Part shown: piece after piece, positions 26,709 through 38,625 of the stretch
Numbering within the stretch: the stretch's first letter is position 1
How the letters are laid out: every line of letters begins with the position of its first letter
From: Casuarius casuarius
Taxonomy: Eukaryota; Chordata; Aves; Casuariiformes; Casuariidae
Assembly: GCA_003342895.1 (NCBI GenBank)
Contig: PTFA01000276.1
Span: forward strand, 1,149,799-1,213,798
Reading direction: 5' to 3'
Length of the DNA stretch: 64,000 bases
Position numbers and translations under genes: made by a program
The notes under the pieces: generated by a model
Seen by the model: only the letters and a program-made list of their open reading frames with translations
What the model was told of the DNA's origin: nothing
Database searches by the model: none

Positions 26709-27605
26709 CAGACTTCCTGGGAGGAGCATGAATATTCTATATTGCCCTGCTGCATGAAAAGGCGCAATTAACTGGCAGCTGGAGTTACCATAAGATTTTT
26801 CTTCTTATACAGATACCTTATAAAATGTGAAAGTGCATTTCCTTGCAGTTCTAACTCTTAAATCAATGCATAAAGCTGGGTGAAAATGCTGGAGCCATTT
26901 TATGGTTTTAGGCACTGTAAAATATATATCATCACTGTCCTAGAAATTGAATTGCTGGGTATTTGGCAGATACCATAGAAATGCCCTTAGCTTTCAGCCG
27001 TGTTAAGGTGAGAGCAAACTCAAATACACGTTTGTGAAATCCCTAATAGATGGATGCAATTACAGGTATCAGAAGTGAAGGAGCCATACTGTCGCTGCTT
27101 ATCCTAAGGCCAGACCTAAAATTGTTCTCTGCCGCTTGCCTGGCAAACAACGCTGCCCTGGCCGCATGGGAACGGACTCTTGTTTTGTGCACCTCCGGCA
27201 TCAGCAGGCTAAGCAGACTAAAACCAGAGAGGCTCTCTATGTACTCAGCCTTCCTTCCCTTGAATAACCGACCATTTCACATCCTAACTGATCAGCCAGG
27301 CCCTGCTGCCCCCCAGCATGACCTTCGCATGGCCTGTTAGTGGCTGCCCCCAGAGAAGCTGCTGCTTAAGCTCTTCCTAGCGGAGCAGCCTCGTATTGCG
27401 GTTCTGCATGGGGCTTTTTTGCTCACGGAGCCTATACGACATAGAGGACCTGTGTTCTGGCAGTCAACTTGACGTAACCATGTGAATGCGTGTGGCTCGA
27501 TACTGGCTTTTGTTTGAAACCCAAAAATGATAGTAAGTAATCACTTTGGGGTGCTAATGGCCACAGAGGAGACCAGTCATCAGTCATCGCTCCGGACATG
27601 GCGTA
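26709..27605. other. About 0.9 kb of unidentified sequence splitting a CR1 copy
   Basis: The flanking CR1 blocks are colinear on the minus strand and should be nearly contiguous in the family consensus, so this segment looks like a later insertion or a rearranged replacement. It has an AT-rich left half and a GC-richer right half (about 27060-27430) with a 96-codon plus-strand open frame (27050-27340) of no known type. I see no terminal inverted repeats, poly-A tail or clear target-site duplication. Confidence 0.5.
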
Positions 27606-27850
27606 GGCTTACTTTTAGCCTTATTAAATGCACATTGTCTGTGCCTGGCTTCCAAGCATTAAAATTACATGCGGTTAAGGCTCTATTCTCTTATTTGCCC
27701 ATCCATCAGTCTTTGTGACCATTGGAAATGTTATCTGTAATGACTTTGGTTTTTTCTAGGTCATTGATTAAAAAATGTGACATGCCATTGGGCCACAGGT
27801 TCCCTGTGGAACTGCATTAGTCAAATGTCTGTTCAGTGATGGCTCCCCAG
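27606..27850 (-). mobile_element. Ancient CR1-family LINE, RT part (antisense), block B
   Basis: On the minus strand, codons at 27774 down to 27754 read FLINDLE, matching the FINDLD motif of CR1 reverse transcriptase. On the plus strand gccttattaaatgcacattg (about 27618-27637) matches the antisense of the adjoining RT region, and the segment around 27790-27815 fits the antisense of the conserved stretch just upstream of FINDLD. It continues block A in the expected order. The frame is broken. Confidence 0.8.
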
Positions 27851-30800
27851 GTACGCGCTGTTAGACAGCTGAAAGCTCCACACGTATTGATGAGCAGGAT
27901 CTAGACCTGGACATGGATACTCCAGCACAAATGGTCTACCCTTGCTATGGTTAAACTGTTGTTTGTTACAGGTCTTCTGGGACTGATGAACTTTGAAAGT
28001 AATGTGCCCTAATGGCTCCAAACTTCTGGGGAATTGCTGCTCTGTCACTGATCCCCTCTGCTGATAATTTACCAGGCAACAACATTACTTCGGTCACAGA
28101 TATTGACACACTGCCATGTCGGTCCTCCGGTGCCTCACTAGCCATCATGATTTATTTGTGATTGATGAAGCACTGAAAGAAGAAGCTAGAGCACTACTGT
28201 CAAGAGGTCACCGAATTTGATTAATTTCAGCATAGAACATGTTTATTTTCCTGTGTTGTGGCAGTGAAAAAGGTGAAGAAGTCAACCCTAACACAATATT
28301 TCTTCTGATTGAAAACTGCTCGAGGTATTTTTGAATCCCAGGATAAGGAGACAGGGGAAATACTTGTGAAAATGTTGGAAAAGATGAAGTGTCACTCTGT
28401 GGTTTTCAACGGTACAATAGTAAGGGAGGATGAAATGCGACACGTTAGGGGTCATCCTGAAAGCACTTAAGAAGGCGAATAACCTTATTCATCTGAGGAA
28501 GATATTAGACTATCCGATGGGGCTAATCCCGTGAAGTTAAACATTTTTAGAATCCAGCATTTGACATGTGTGCAGGTGCAGAAGTTATAAATATTGATTG
28601 GGTGTTTCACATTACGCATTGAGTGATTTTGATAAATTGTATGAAAGTTTGCATTTTTAAATGATGTTTTCAGTAGAAAATAACCTAAATATTCTAGCTG
28701 TTCTTTTGGAATGGAAGACATGTTGCAATTTTAGAGCTGCCAGACTGCATATTTACATGTCCAAGTACGTATTTAGGTATCTCTTCTGGTACCAAAGCTT
28801 AGAAGAGGTCCAAGACCTCATTCTAGGTGACCAGACTAAATGAGAATAAATCTAAGTAATGAAGCCAACTGAATTTTTAATGGAAAGAGGGGAGGATCAG
28901 GGCCTTTGCTTTGTTTATCCAGTTGTTTCCGTACACACACCCATACATGCCATAGACTAGGTAATAGTGCAGCCGGAGTTACTGGACTAAGGATGGTAGT
29001 GAGAAGGGACAAGCCAGCTTTATAGACCCTTTGAAGCTTTCCACTCCTGGGATAGTAAGCACAAACAATCAACATCTTGTGATTTTGAAACTGAAAACAG
29101 GCTATGGTTCTGGGGTTTCTTTAAGCTGCATTTTTTTGTGTTGTGCATGCTATTTATGCGTATTATATGTTTAAATTACAAATATATTAGAAGATTATTA
29201 TTAAGGTTGACAAATCATACACTCACAAGTTAGGAAATGTCAGAATTAAGATTGGCAATGGGGAGCATAGTGCGTGATGGGATAATTAAAGACCATATAT
29301 GCCTTAGGAGACAAAATAATTTTGAACAAACAGCCATAATTCTGGAATTTCCTTGGCCTTCTTTTAGACAACTTGTGAGTTAAAATTATTTGCTTGTTTT
29401 TTAGTAGTTTCATCAAAAATTTCCTGAAAATATACCATTCAGTATTGAGGATGATTGACTGGGCTTAAAAATGCTTATTTTAGTGGTAAATGTGTTGTGC
29501 AGAACATGTAATTTAGTTCATATATATGACAGATACATCACTAAGCACCCTTTGAAATCATGATGAAAAGACCTAATAAAAATATCAGTCAGATTCAGCT
29601 TTCGAATGCAGTTTAATGTCAGATTTGATTAAAGTCTCTAGTAGAAAATTAAGAAAAGCGTGCATTATCCCCTGCTGCAAGGTTACTTTCCCCCTCAGCT
29701 CGCTCAGACTGTGCTCTGTGCTTCTGTCTCTGAACTCAACAGATGTCCCTAACCAGTGCTTCATTTAATTTTTTGGCAAGAGTAGCTGAGTTTTCCAATA
29801 CAAAGTACTTAGCTGTCAATATTTACACTACAAACCACTAGAGGTACAATTCCCTTCCTTCTCCACCATGTTTTTGAAGTGGTCTTTCTTTCCATATCCG
29901 CTGAGTTAAAATAGGTACTGAATTCTCTTTAACAAATACTGGTTATATACGTTGAATTTAAGGTATTTTTGTGGGTGGTTAGTTGCTATGTTTGCAGTAG
30001 CCTGAGTAAAACTATACTGCATGAGAAGATCAATTCCCACCGTACTACATAGTGGTAGAAGCTGGGAAGAGGAAAGGAGGAGATGTCTTCAAGGAATAAA
30101 ATGTAAAAGCTTAAAAATATGTTTGCAGACATCTTGAAATTTGATTCCACTAGTTATATTTTACAAAAATAGTAGAAAGAGTTCTACAGTCCCTTTATCT
30201 GTCACACTAGGCGTAGCACTTCTGATTTATAGTGCTTGGGGATTTATTTGATTTTTAATGTTGCAGTTATCCAGACCAGTGAACAATGAGCTCCAGATGG
30301 GTTTTTGTACACTCAATTTACATCCGCACACTTTAAATCCCATCCTGGTAATTAGCCATGGATAGTCAGGTCTACACTGCTTAAATTGTTCTGAGTGCTG
30401 GTCTACTTAAATGGTTTGCGCATGTTCAAGTGTTTTGATTAGCCAGGATCTAAGGGAGACGGTGCCGAACTTTGGCCTTAGCCTTGCAAAAACATATTGT
30501 TATTTGTGTAACAGTAGCCCCAGCTCACAGAATGACACTTTCTGTACAAATATAATCACTGCCCTATTATAGTCTAAAAAGATAGAGTAAGAGGAGCCAT
30601 AAGAGTATAATATGACTAGAGTAATAGGATGGATTTTTGTTATCTTTTTAAACATGTTTTAGGTGGGGGGATTAGTTAAATGGCCAGAGGAGAGGACTTG
30701 GAGGGAGAAAGCCAGAGCTGGGGACAAGAGGGAAGGAAGGGGAAAAGGGACTGTTGGCAAACGGGCTGGATGAAGGCTGAGGTGGGGAGGGAGTTGCCTG

Positions 30801-32490
30801 CACCACTATTAGATGGAAACAGCTGGTCAGAAAGCAAACACGGCAAAACTTATCACCACAGAAAGTTAACCAAGTTTTGCAAGAGTCGGTAAGTATGAAC
30901 TTGAATCACAAAGCTAACTAAACTGAATACCTAAGGAAAATAACAGGGATAATCTGCAGACCAAACCCCAACACATGAGGAGTCCTTGCGGGCCAGCTTC
31001 TGATGCCCTTACACATTTTCCACCTCTGGTGAAGGAGGGAGGGTGCTAGAAGTGTGTTCTGGGGTCCACGTTAGGCAAGGCAAAGCCCACTTCTGTCATC
31101 TCTGAGAGTTAAAAAGTGATTCTCAGTCACTTCCAGACTTTTAGTTTTAATAACTGTCATTGCCATTGCTTTACAACTCAGAACTGAACATCTAATTGAA
31201 CATCTAATATTTCTAGGGAAAACTATTTGTTTTCTCTAACCTAGGGAAAGTTATTAGCTAGCTTTCTTGGTTGAGTGGAAATCTCTGAATTCACCAGAAC
31301 TTGGTCTACAACGAGATTATGTGTGTTTATGTGTTGAAGCATGAGCATAGGTACTTCAGTGCCTGCAGCTGTATACGCAGGTATACCACGTCAGTATAAA
31401 AAGTGGGTTGTATCAATAGCTCCTCCTGCAGACTGGAAGATTTTCCACTTGTGTATTCACTTTCAATTCAATTAAGCTAGAATGATGTTTGTACTTTTAG
31501 GGGACTTTTACCAGTAGTTTTGTTTGCAGTCTTGCCTGTCTTTCAGTCGCAGCTTTAGCAGAGATCATAGTAGACAGACAGCTGAAATGAGAGGCGCCTT
31601 TTACATTTGTTGTTGTTTCCAATCTGAGATCACTGACACTTGTCAGTCAGTTGTTTCAAATACTTATTGGCCAGGAATTTCACTAAGATGGAAAAGTAAA
31701 TTAAGGTTATAACTAAAGCTCTGCTATAGCCTCCCCAAAGTGGATTTTCTTATTTATCTGAAAACAAATGCTGAAATGATTTATAATAGATATAATGCAG
31801 AGGACAGAAACATCTGGCTCCCAAGGAAATAACAAAAACTTATCAGCATATGGTGCTGATTCATGTTTATGCCTCCGTAATTTCACCTGATTAAAATTAC
31901 TAAGAACTGGATTAATTAACCTGCCCTTTCTGCAATCAATTACACCTGGGTAAAGTGGATGTAAAATGCTGTTATTCAGATCTGACATTGTTTTGTCCCC
32001 ATACTTCTATAGTTTAAAAGATTACACAAAGTGCAGGACCATGCCCAGTCCCTGTGTTTAGGAGAAGAGCTGTCAGAGAGACAACTTCAGAGCAACCAGC
32101 ACTATGGGGAGAAGGGAGCTCTTGTGCCTCTCTGGTCTTTCTAGGAAGAAAAATGTTTAACATCTTCACGCTAGTCTGTTTTTTGGAGAAGTACCAGATG
32201 TGCATCCATATTCTATCTCCATCCACTACAAAATGTTAAATATATTTTACATTCATAAAGGAGAAGCACATACCTTCAACACGTTTTTTTTTTAGAATTG
32301 AACGACAGCAGTGAAGTAAATTCTGGGTGAAAGAGCGCAGTGCCTGCCTCCTGTCCAAACTGCCCTGCAGCTGCATCCCCATGCCGCCCACCCTGCTTCT
32401 CAGCCGGCTCCTTCTGCTTCTTAGGGGATTAATGGGGCTGGGGGGGGGAGCAGCTTCCTCGAAGTGAGGTGCTTCATTTTGGATATGTAC
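27851..32490. other. Noncoding DNA, no gene recognised
   Basis: AT-rich sequence with short, unrecognisable open frames. A purine-rich patch lies at about 30664-30800, including gaagaggaaaggaggagatg-like and ggaaggaaggggaaaaggga-like runs, and a duplicated tgaacatctaat pair at about 31187-31210. No transposon or RNA gene was recognised. Confidence 0.65.
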
Positions 32491-32514
32491 TCAGCAAAGC
32501 CCTTCAAGTTGCTT

Positions 32515-32800
32515 GTCACGACCTGGGGGTAGTGCAGCGCCAGCAGAGCGCCGCCGGCTGCTGGGCTGTGCGGCGTTGCCCGACGGGCCTTGGGCGCGGG
32601 CGCTGACGGGACCCGGCACGGGGCAGGCGAAGCTGCTGGGGGGCTGCCCCTGTGGCTCCGCGCCTCGGGGCAGCGCGGTGCAAGCCCAGCTTTGGGTGGC
32701 GAAGGCGCGCTGGGGCCGTCTTCCAGACTGCTCAGGCGCAGCGTACGCGTGTGCCCGCGGGGTTAGCTGCCTCAGCGCGGCCACCTACCTCTGCCAGAGG
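32515..32800. promoter_or_regulatory. Compact CpG island, candidate promoter
   Basis: About 285 bases with very high G+C and roughly thirty CpG dinucleotides by eye count, close to the number expected without CpG depletion, while the surrounding kilobases are AT-rich and CpG-poor. In vertebrates such islands usually mark promoters, often bidirectional. A 160-codon plus-strand open frame (32513-32995) and a 97-codon minus-strand frame (32491-32784) cross it, but neither resembles a known protein; both are expected from GC-rich sequence. No TATA box is obvious. A splice-donor match occurs downstream at 33331/33332. Confidence 0.65.
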
Positions 32801-33325
32801 GGGGGAGCGCAAAGAAGAGGTCTGTCTGGGAGGTTTTTTTTATATAAGCTTTTATGTCTGTGTGGGATTTTTAAAATAGAAGAAGGTAGGTCCCAGCATA
32901 TACAAATGCTGGGCTTTAGGAAAAGAAGCAAAAGGCATCCAAATTGGAAGTTCAACAGCAACAAAAACCTTTTTTTCCTAACTGTGAATGCGTAAATGTG
33001 TGAACGCTGAGCAAACAGTGCAAAATGGAAGAAATGTTGTGCTTTGAAATAAATGACCAGGGAGGTTTCAGTATCAAATCCTTTTGCTTTTGGTTCAGTA
33101 CAAATAAGTGCACAGGAAACCAGGTTTAGAGCTATCTGTGCAAACTGTACCAGGCTGGGTAGTCTAGGGGATGGAGGGCCAAGTGGTTCTTCTGCCCCCA
33201 ACTGTGGTCACAATCCTCCTGCTTCAGTCCTTCAGGAATTGTCAGGACTGGAGAAGAGAAATCAGCATGTCCTGGTGCAACTACACTGTCCTCAGCACGT
33301 GGAGCAACCAACAGTGCGTTACCGT

Positions 33326-33337
33326 GCAAGGGTAAGT
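33326..33337 (+). promoter_or_regulatory. Candidate splice donor downstream of the CpG island
   Basis: The sequence gcaagg|gtaagt with the cut after 33331 matches the vertebrate 5' splice-site consensus MAG|GTRAGT at nearly every position. It lies about 530 bp downstream of the CpG island on the plus strand, a plausible distance for a first exon. It falls inside a 169-codon open frame (33053-33562) of no recognised family. Good donor matches also occur by chance, so transcription is only an inference. Confidence 0.3.
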
Positions 33338-33562
33338 CTTGCCGATCGGGGAGGTCAGTGGAGATCTCAGGTGCCAGGCCTTTCCGTTTCCATGTCCCAG
33401 TTCCACAGCAGGGACCAGGAAGCTTGGAGAGATGAAGCAGGGGAATCTTACCTAACAGGAGCAAGATGTCATCCCTGCCATGACTGGTATAGAGACATCA
33501 TTTCTGGCTATTGCATCCAGATCTGGGGATCGTACCGCAAACTAAGTTGGGAACGTTTCTGA

Positions 33563-36500
33563 AGTAGGCATGAGCCCACTTGCAGTCATGTGTAGCTACT
33601 CGGAGTGACACTGACAACGCAATATGACTGATTGCAGTGCCAGATAGCCCGTAATCCTCCTTGAGATTACAGATGGAGACTGACGCCTGTATTATTTTAT
33701 GTCAACTGCCATTGTCTGGGTTTGCAAACAGAGTTACAAAAGAAAAGCATTTAAAAAAAAGGGGTATAGATCGGATTTAATGACCAGGATCCTTCCTGGC
33801 TGCACCAGTGACTTAGCCGAGGAAACTGGCAACTTAGTCCCCAGCTGCTAGGGCTGACCTCCCCTAAATCAGCTTCAGCGTACACGTCTCCTCTGCCCCT
33901 TTCGTAACAATAGCTCCCTTTAGGGCTGTTGAGATTTGCTCGCTCGCTCTCTTCTGTTCTCATTAAACCTTTCTTCCTGTTCTCACTTGGATTTATATCT
34001 CTAAGGCCTAAAACTCCTTTCCCTCCCCCTCCTTTCATAGCTGGATTTAAAAAGTGCAAGTGTCTGTAAGCAGCTTTGATTTCTCTTTCGCTTTCCCTAT
34101 TCCCCCTAGCTTCCTTTTGTGTCCATTTCCACTGCATTTTTCAGTCAATGCTTCTCTTTTATTTTTCATGTTTTATAACAGTAAAATGTGACAAATCAGA
34201 TGTCAGGAGAAACACTGAAGTACATAAACTTCATTGGCCTGAACCTTTTTCAGTGGTGATTTCTGTGTATGGACTAAAGAATCTCTATTTACAGAACAAA
34301 TGGTGAACTTAATCTCAGAAGTGCTTTTTCCAGGTTACTATATCTCCTCTATCACATTCACCCAGTTCTAGAAAACCTGGGTATCGCAAGGGCTTTATAC
34401 AAACTTCCCAGCTTCCTTTTTCTCTTGGTCAAGCCCAGCAGCTTTCTTCCCATTCCTAGGTCACAGATCATTTAGCAAGACAGTGAGGGGGCTGTGGTAC
34501 TGTACTGCAAATGCATGAAACATAGGACTGCCTGGGAGAGGATGATGCTCTAAAAGCCTGTTGCGCATCTCCTTCTGCATTTGCAAGAACTTGACAGGTT
34601 TGCGCTATAGATAATTATGAAGGCTAGACTCCTCTCAGAAGGTATAGGCTGTGTATTGTTCGGAATACGTAAGAATCATATCTGCGTTGAGAGCACCATC
34701 TACTCTTGGTGATATAGCTGGAGCTGAGGGCCCCATATATTCCTCCTCTTCCTTGCTGAGCCCCAGGGGCATCCTCAGTGCTCTGTGAAACACGGAAGTT
34801 ACAGCCCCTGCCACAGGGTTTACCGTTTAAAGCAATATGCACAACAGCACTTGGTAAACTAGCTTTGCCTTCATTTAAATAGTCTCTTGCTATGAGAATT
34901 GATCAACTATCTTGGGCTGTGTCAGGCTCTGATGAGTTTCTAACTAACGTCAAAGCTAGCAGTGCCCCCTGAGGGCTGGTAATGCTTTTTGAGTACTGAA
35001 TTCTTTTTGCTTGGAATAGCTGGTCCTGTAATATATACATCTGAACTTCCCTCCGGCTATTTAAGGAGGAGATCAATAGTTCTTAAAAATGCCTCAGCTT
35101 TTTTCTTCAAAATACACTTTTTAAAGAGTTACCATTGGCTGGAAAATATTCCCTTGCTCCTGGGTACTAGCACTCCAATATTTCTTTTATCCTTGTTTTG
35201 GAACTATATAAGCACATAGCACTTCATGCTTTCGGATGAAGCAAAAGAAACTGAATTTATTTTGCTTTAAAATAATTTGATGGCCAAGTTCCTAAGTATT
35301 AGACCACCTAATCTTATTAGAAGCACTAACATGAATGCCTCTCATCTGAACACAGATGTACTGTGTTCTCATTAATAGCGTCCAGTCACTGGGACCTCAA
35401 AATACTGCCCATCAAAGCTTTTACATTAAAAAAAGAAAAGCAAAATATATTCTCAGTTATGAGTTAGGTGAATTAAAATAAAATCAATTTCAGTGCATCA
35501 ATGTACAAAATTAGCTTTCATCTAAAGGCTTAGCAAATGGAATTTAGCCTGAATAAGTCTGGTAAGGCCAGGTGCTCTATTGTGACATACTCTAATGACT
35601 GAATTGCAGAAGATGCTTGAGATCCTATTTTGAAGAGAAAAATTGCCTGGCTAAAAGGATAATTACTATGCTAAATATTACTTCTCTTCTTGCTTTCTGC
35701 AAACAAAGCTGGATAGCAAAGTGATTTGATGTATAAAATGTTTCTGAATATGAGAAAAAAGAACTGAAACATTGGTTTCATGTTCAGTATGTGGTATGAA
35801 AGGACATTAAAACATTGCAAATTGAAATACTCAACTAAAGGCTATCTTTCACTTTACAAAAAGCCACAGTACATTAATCAGCTTTACAGGGAATCGTAGA
35901 TGTTGTGATTTAAAAGTTACACAATACACCAGTATGTAATAAGGTTTGAAAGTCAAAATATAACTTCTTTTTTCCTCCCATTTTATTTTGAACTCTCTAC
36001 ATTTGCAGTTTTCCTTCCAAGAACTTTCCAGCTGACCTTCTTTAAGGTTAAATATTCTCCAGTGCTTATGTGTGGGCTAGGAGGAATCTATTCTAAGGAG
36101 CTTAAAGAATTCTTTCCTTTCCAGCATTATTACTATTTCATTAGGGATGAGCTTAGATGGAAGAAAACTATTTTGGAATTACTTATGAAGTAAGCTCAAC
36201 CTGAAGAGAAGTCAATGATCACTCGTAAGTCAGACGTACATAGTAGCAGATGCTTAGTTCATCTTTCCAGGCTGATGAAGCCTCACAATGATTGTGGGTA
36301 GTTGGCAGGCTGTAGCGTAGTATTCTGAGCTCCTGCCCTAGTACGGAGGACAGTCTGTATTCAACTAAACTGCCTGGCTCTGACATACAGCTAATGCAGG
36401 CGTCACTGCAAGGGCATCTTTTCATAAATATTTCTTCACAACAATCAGGATATCCATCCTCAGGAAACAGAAAAGGTCTGATCCCTGTAAACTTCATTAA

Positions 36501-38480
36501 CTTCAGGCTTCTCTAGAGTCACACAGACATTCAGCAATTAGACCCCGTATGCCACATACTTTATTTATTAGAGAATATGTTAACATTTATATTATTTATT
36601 GAGGCTTATCTGTAACTAAGCATGTCTGCATAATATAACCCTTCTGCAATATGTTTTTAAGACTGCAGATTCAGAAATAAGCCTTTCAATGTGTTATAGG
36701 TAACCCTTACCTATAGTGCCTCATGCTGTTGAAAATAAGAGCTGGAACATGGATTAAATCATTCCAAAAACAACCCACACATCTTGCAATTACTCACAAA
36801 CCATTTATGATACTGACTTGGAGAAAATGGGCACTGAATGCTAGAGGTCTAATCCTGGGTGAGTCTATTCCACCAGGAGAACAAGCCCGTATGGCTACTC
36901 AGGATTTTCATGCCTTTCTACCACACTGCTTTAAATACTGCTGACCAGAGTCTGGCTGTTTGTGCTCAAACATGAGACAAGAGCACTGGGAGCAGTCGGG
37001 CTTCTGATAGCTGAACTGTCACAAAACACTTCCAAGCACAGGACACCTTTATGGTAACAAGTGGAGGAGCCACATTTGAGCCTGTTGATTTCAGGGTCAA
37101 AAGAGCCTTCTGCTGGTCTCTCCCTGCCACGCTTCCAGTCACTGCTACCAGTGAAGTGTGTATTTGCACACTTTCCCCAGAGAGCTGTAGTATAAGAAGT
37201 ACCCTATTTAACAGCTGATCATCAATCTGATGTCCATAGTTTCGTCGGGACTGAAGGTACTAGACTTTAACGGGTAAATGAAAAAGTTGGGTTCCATTTG
37301 CTAAAATAAATCTACAAAACTTTCAATAAAATTGAGTTTGACTTCCATTATTTCATAAGCAACAATGATTCTACCCCACCTTAATTTGCTGGAGGGTGAG
37401 TCATTGTCTTGGATGATCTAGAGTTTCTGAGATGCTTCCTTCCTTTCTTTGTGTAATGTTTCATTTGGGCAATACGCTTAATCAATGTTTGCTGATGTTT
37501 ATGGTCTAATGCTTACCGACAGCAGGTGCAGAAAAAGTAAATCCCCATCTGCATAAAAATCTTGCTGAAATTCAGCAGCATGCTGTTTTGCTGTAATTTT
37601 CATAGACAGGTGATTTTTCATGGTACCTCCAGAAGGTTCCTCCAACTCCCTGCTGTTGCCTCTATTTTCCTACCTGCTGCTATCACAAGTTATGGCTTTG
37701 TTTGTAGCCCTACGTGAGGTGCCATTTGAAAGTATTTCTGTTTGTTTTGTCTGATGGACTCTCCTTTGGATTCAGTTCAGGTACATGCTTAGATTCCACC
37801 CTCCATTCCAGTAGTTTGATCATTGTTTGCATCATGACTTAGACTATTCTGACAAGTGACCTCCTTCAAAATGCTCTTGCGTTTTCACTGGGGCAAATGG
37901 ATGTCATGACCACGACTCTAAAGCAAAGGTGGGGGTCCTGCCTCCTGGGGACCAGACACCTGTGACAGTTTCATATGGATTCTGGCAAGATGTGGTGGCT
38001 GGTGTTAGCTCTTGGGGGGAGTTTTTTTATTTTTTCTTTACTATTGAATAGCAGTATGTTAATGTCATGTGGATGGACAAACTGCTATATGCTACTGCTG
38101 AAAACTTTTGTTCTAAAACTTGGATCAGTGTTTTGAAGATTGGGGACAAGAAAAAAATATAACAATTTTTTTCTAGAAATGGGGAAGTTTGTGTAGTTGC
38201 TTATTTTACTAGTGTTTAAGGGTCAGTGTTACTTTCCTGTCCCTCTTCATATAAGCCCTCAGGAGGTGGGATGGTTTCCTTACTCTGCCTTGCCTTGCTT
38301 TTTTCTGAGAAAACAGAAAAGGATGAGACTTGTATTATCTAATTTAAAGACACAAACTGCTAGAGCATGTCTTAATCTTTTCCCTCGATTATTTTGAATG
38401 AGTCGTATTAGCGTTGCTCTTAGAGGCTTGCCAAAGATCAGAGCTACATTATACAATAATGTGCATAATCTTCCCTCAAA
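33563..38480. other. Noncoding DNA, no gene recognised
   Basis: AT-rich sequence. A pyrimidine-rich stretch lies at about 33930-34150 and includes tattccccctagcttccttt, which resembles a splice acceptor, but there is no supporting exon. A 128-codon minus-strand open frame (33751-34137) is the antisense of that tract and is not recognisable. Nothing else stood out. Confidence 0.6.
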
Positions 38481-38484
38481 TTTT

Positions 38485-38625
38485 TATAACCCAAAGAGAA
38501 AAGAAAATAAAAGGCACAAAGTCTTACCTGCTGTTATAAAGCATTACTGGAATCAGGAGTAGAGCACTTGACCCCTAGCCAAGTACTATCTACTGGACCG
38601 TATTACCGCCTAATACTCCATTTCT
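38485..38625. mobile_element. Possible MIR-like or related ancient SINE remnant
   Basis: The stretch ggaatcaggagtagagcact (about 38551-38570) followed by cttgacccctagcc and tactatctactggaccgtat resembles the amniote SINE module normally reading like gaacccaggagtcctgactc then ccctgctctaaccactggac. The identity is partial and judged from memory, so this is a low-confidence call. Confidence 0.3.

Noticed and set aside
33053..33562. 169-codon plus-strand open frame
   Set aside because: No recognisable domain and no evidence of constraint. It contains a candidate splice donor, so as a continuous coding frame it is unlikely. Mentioned only in the CpG-island context.
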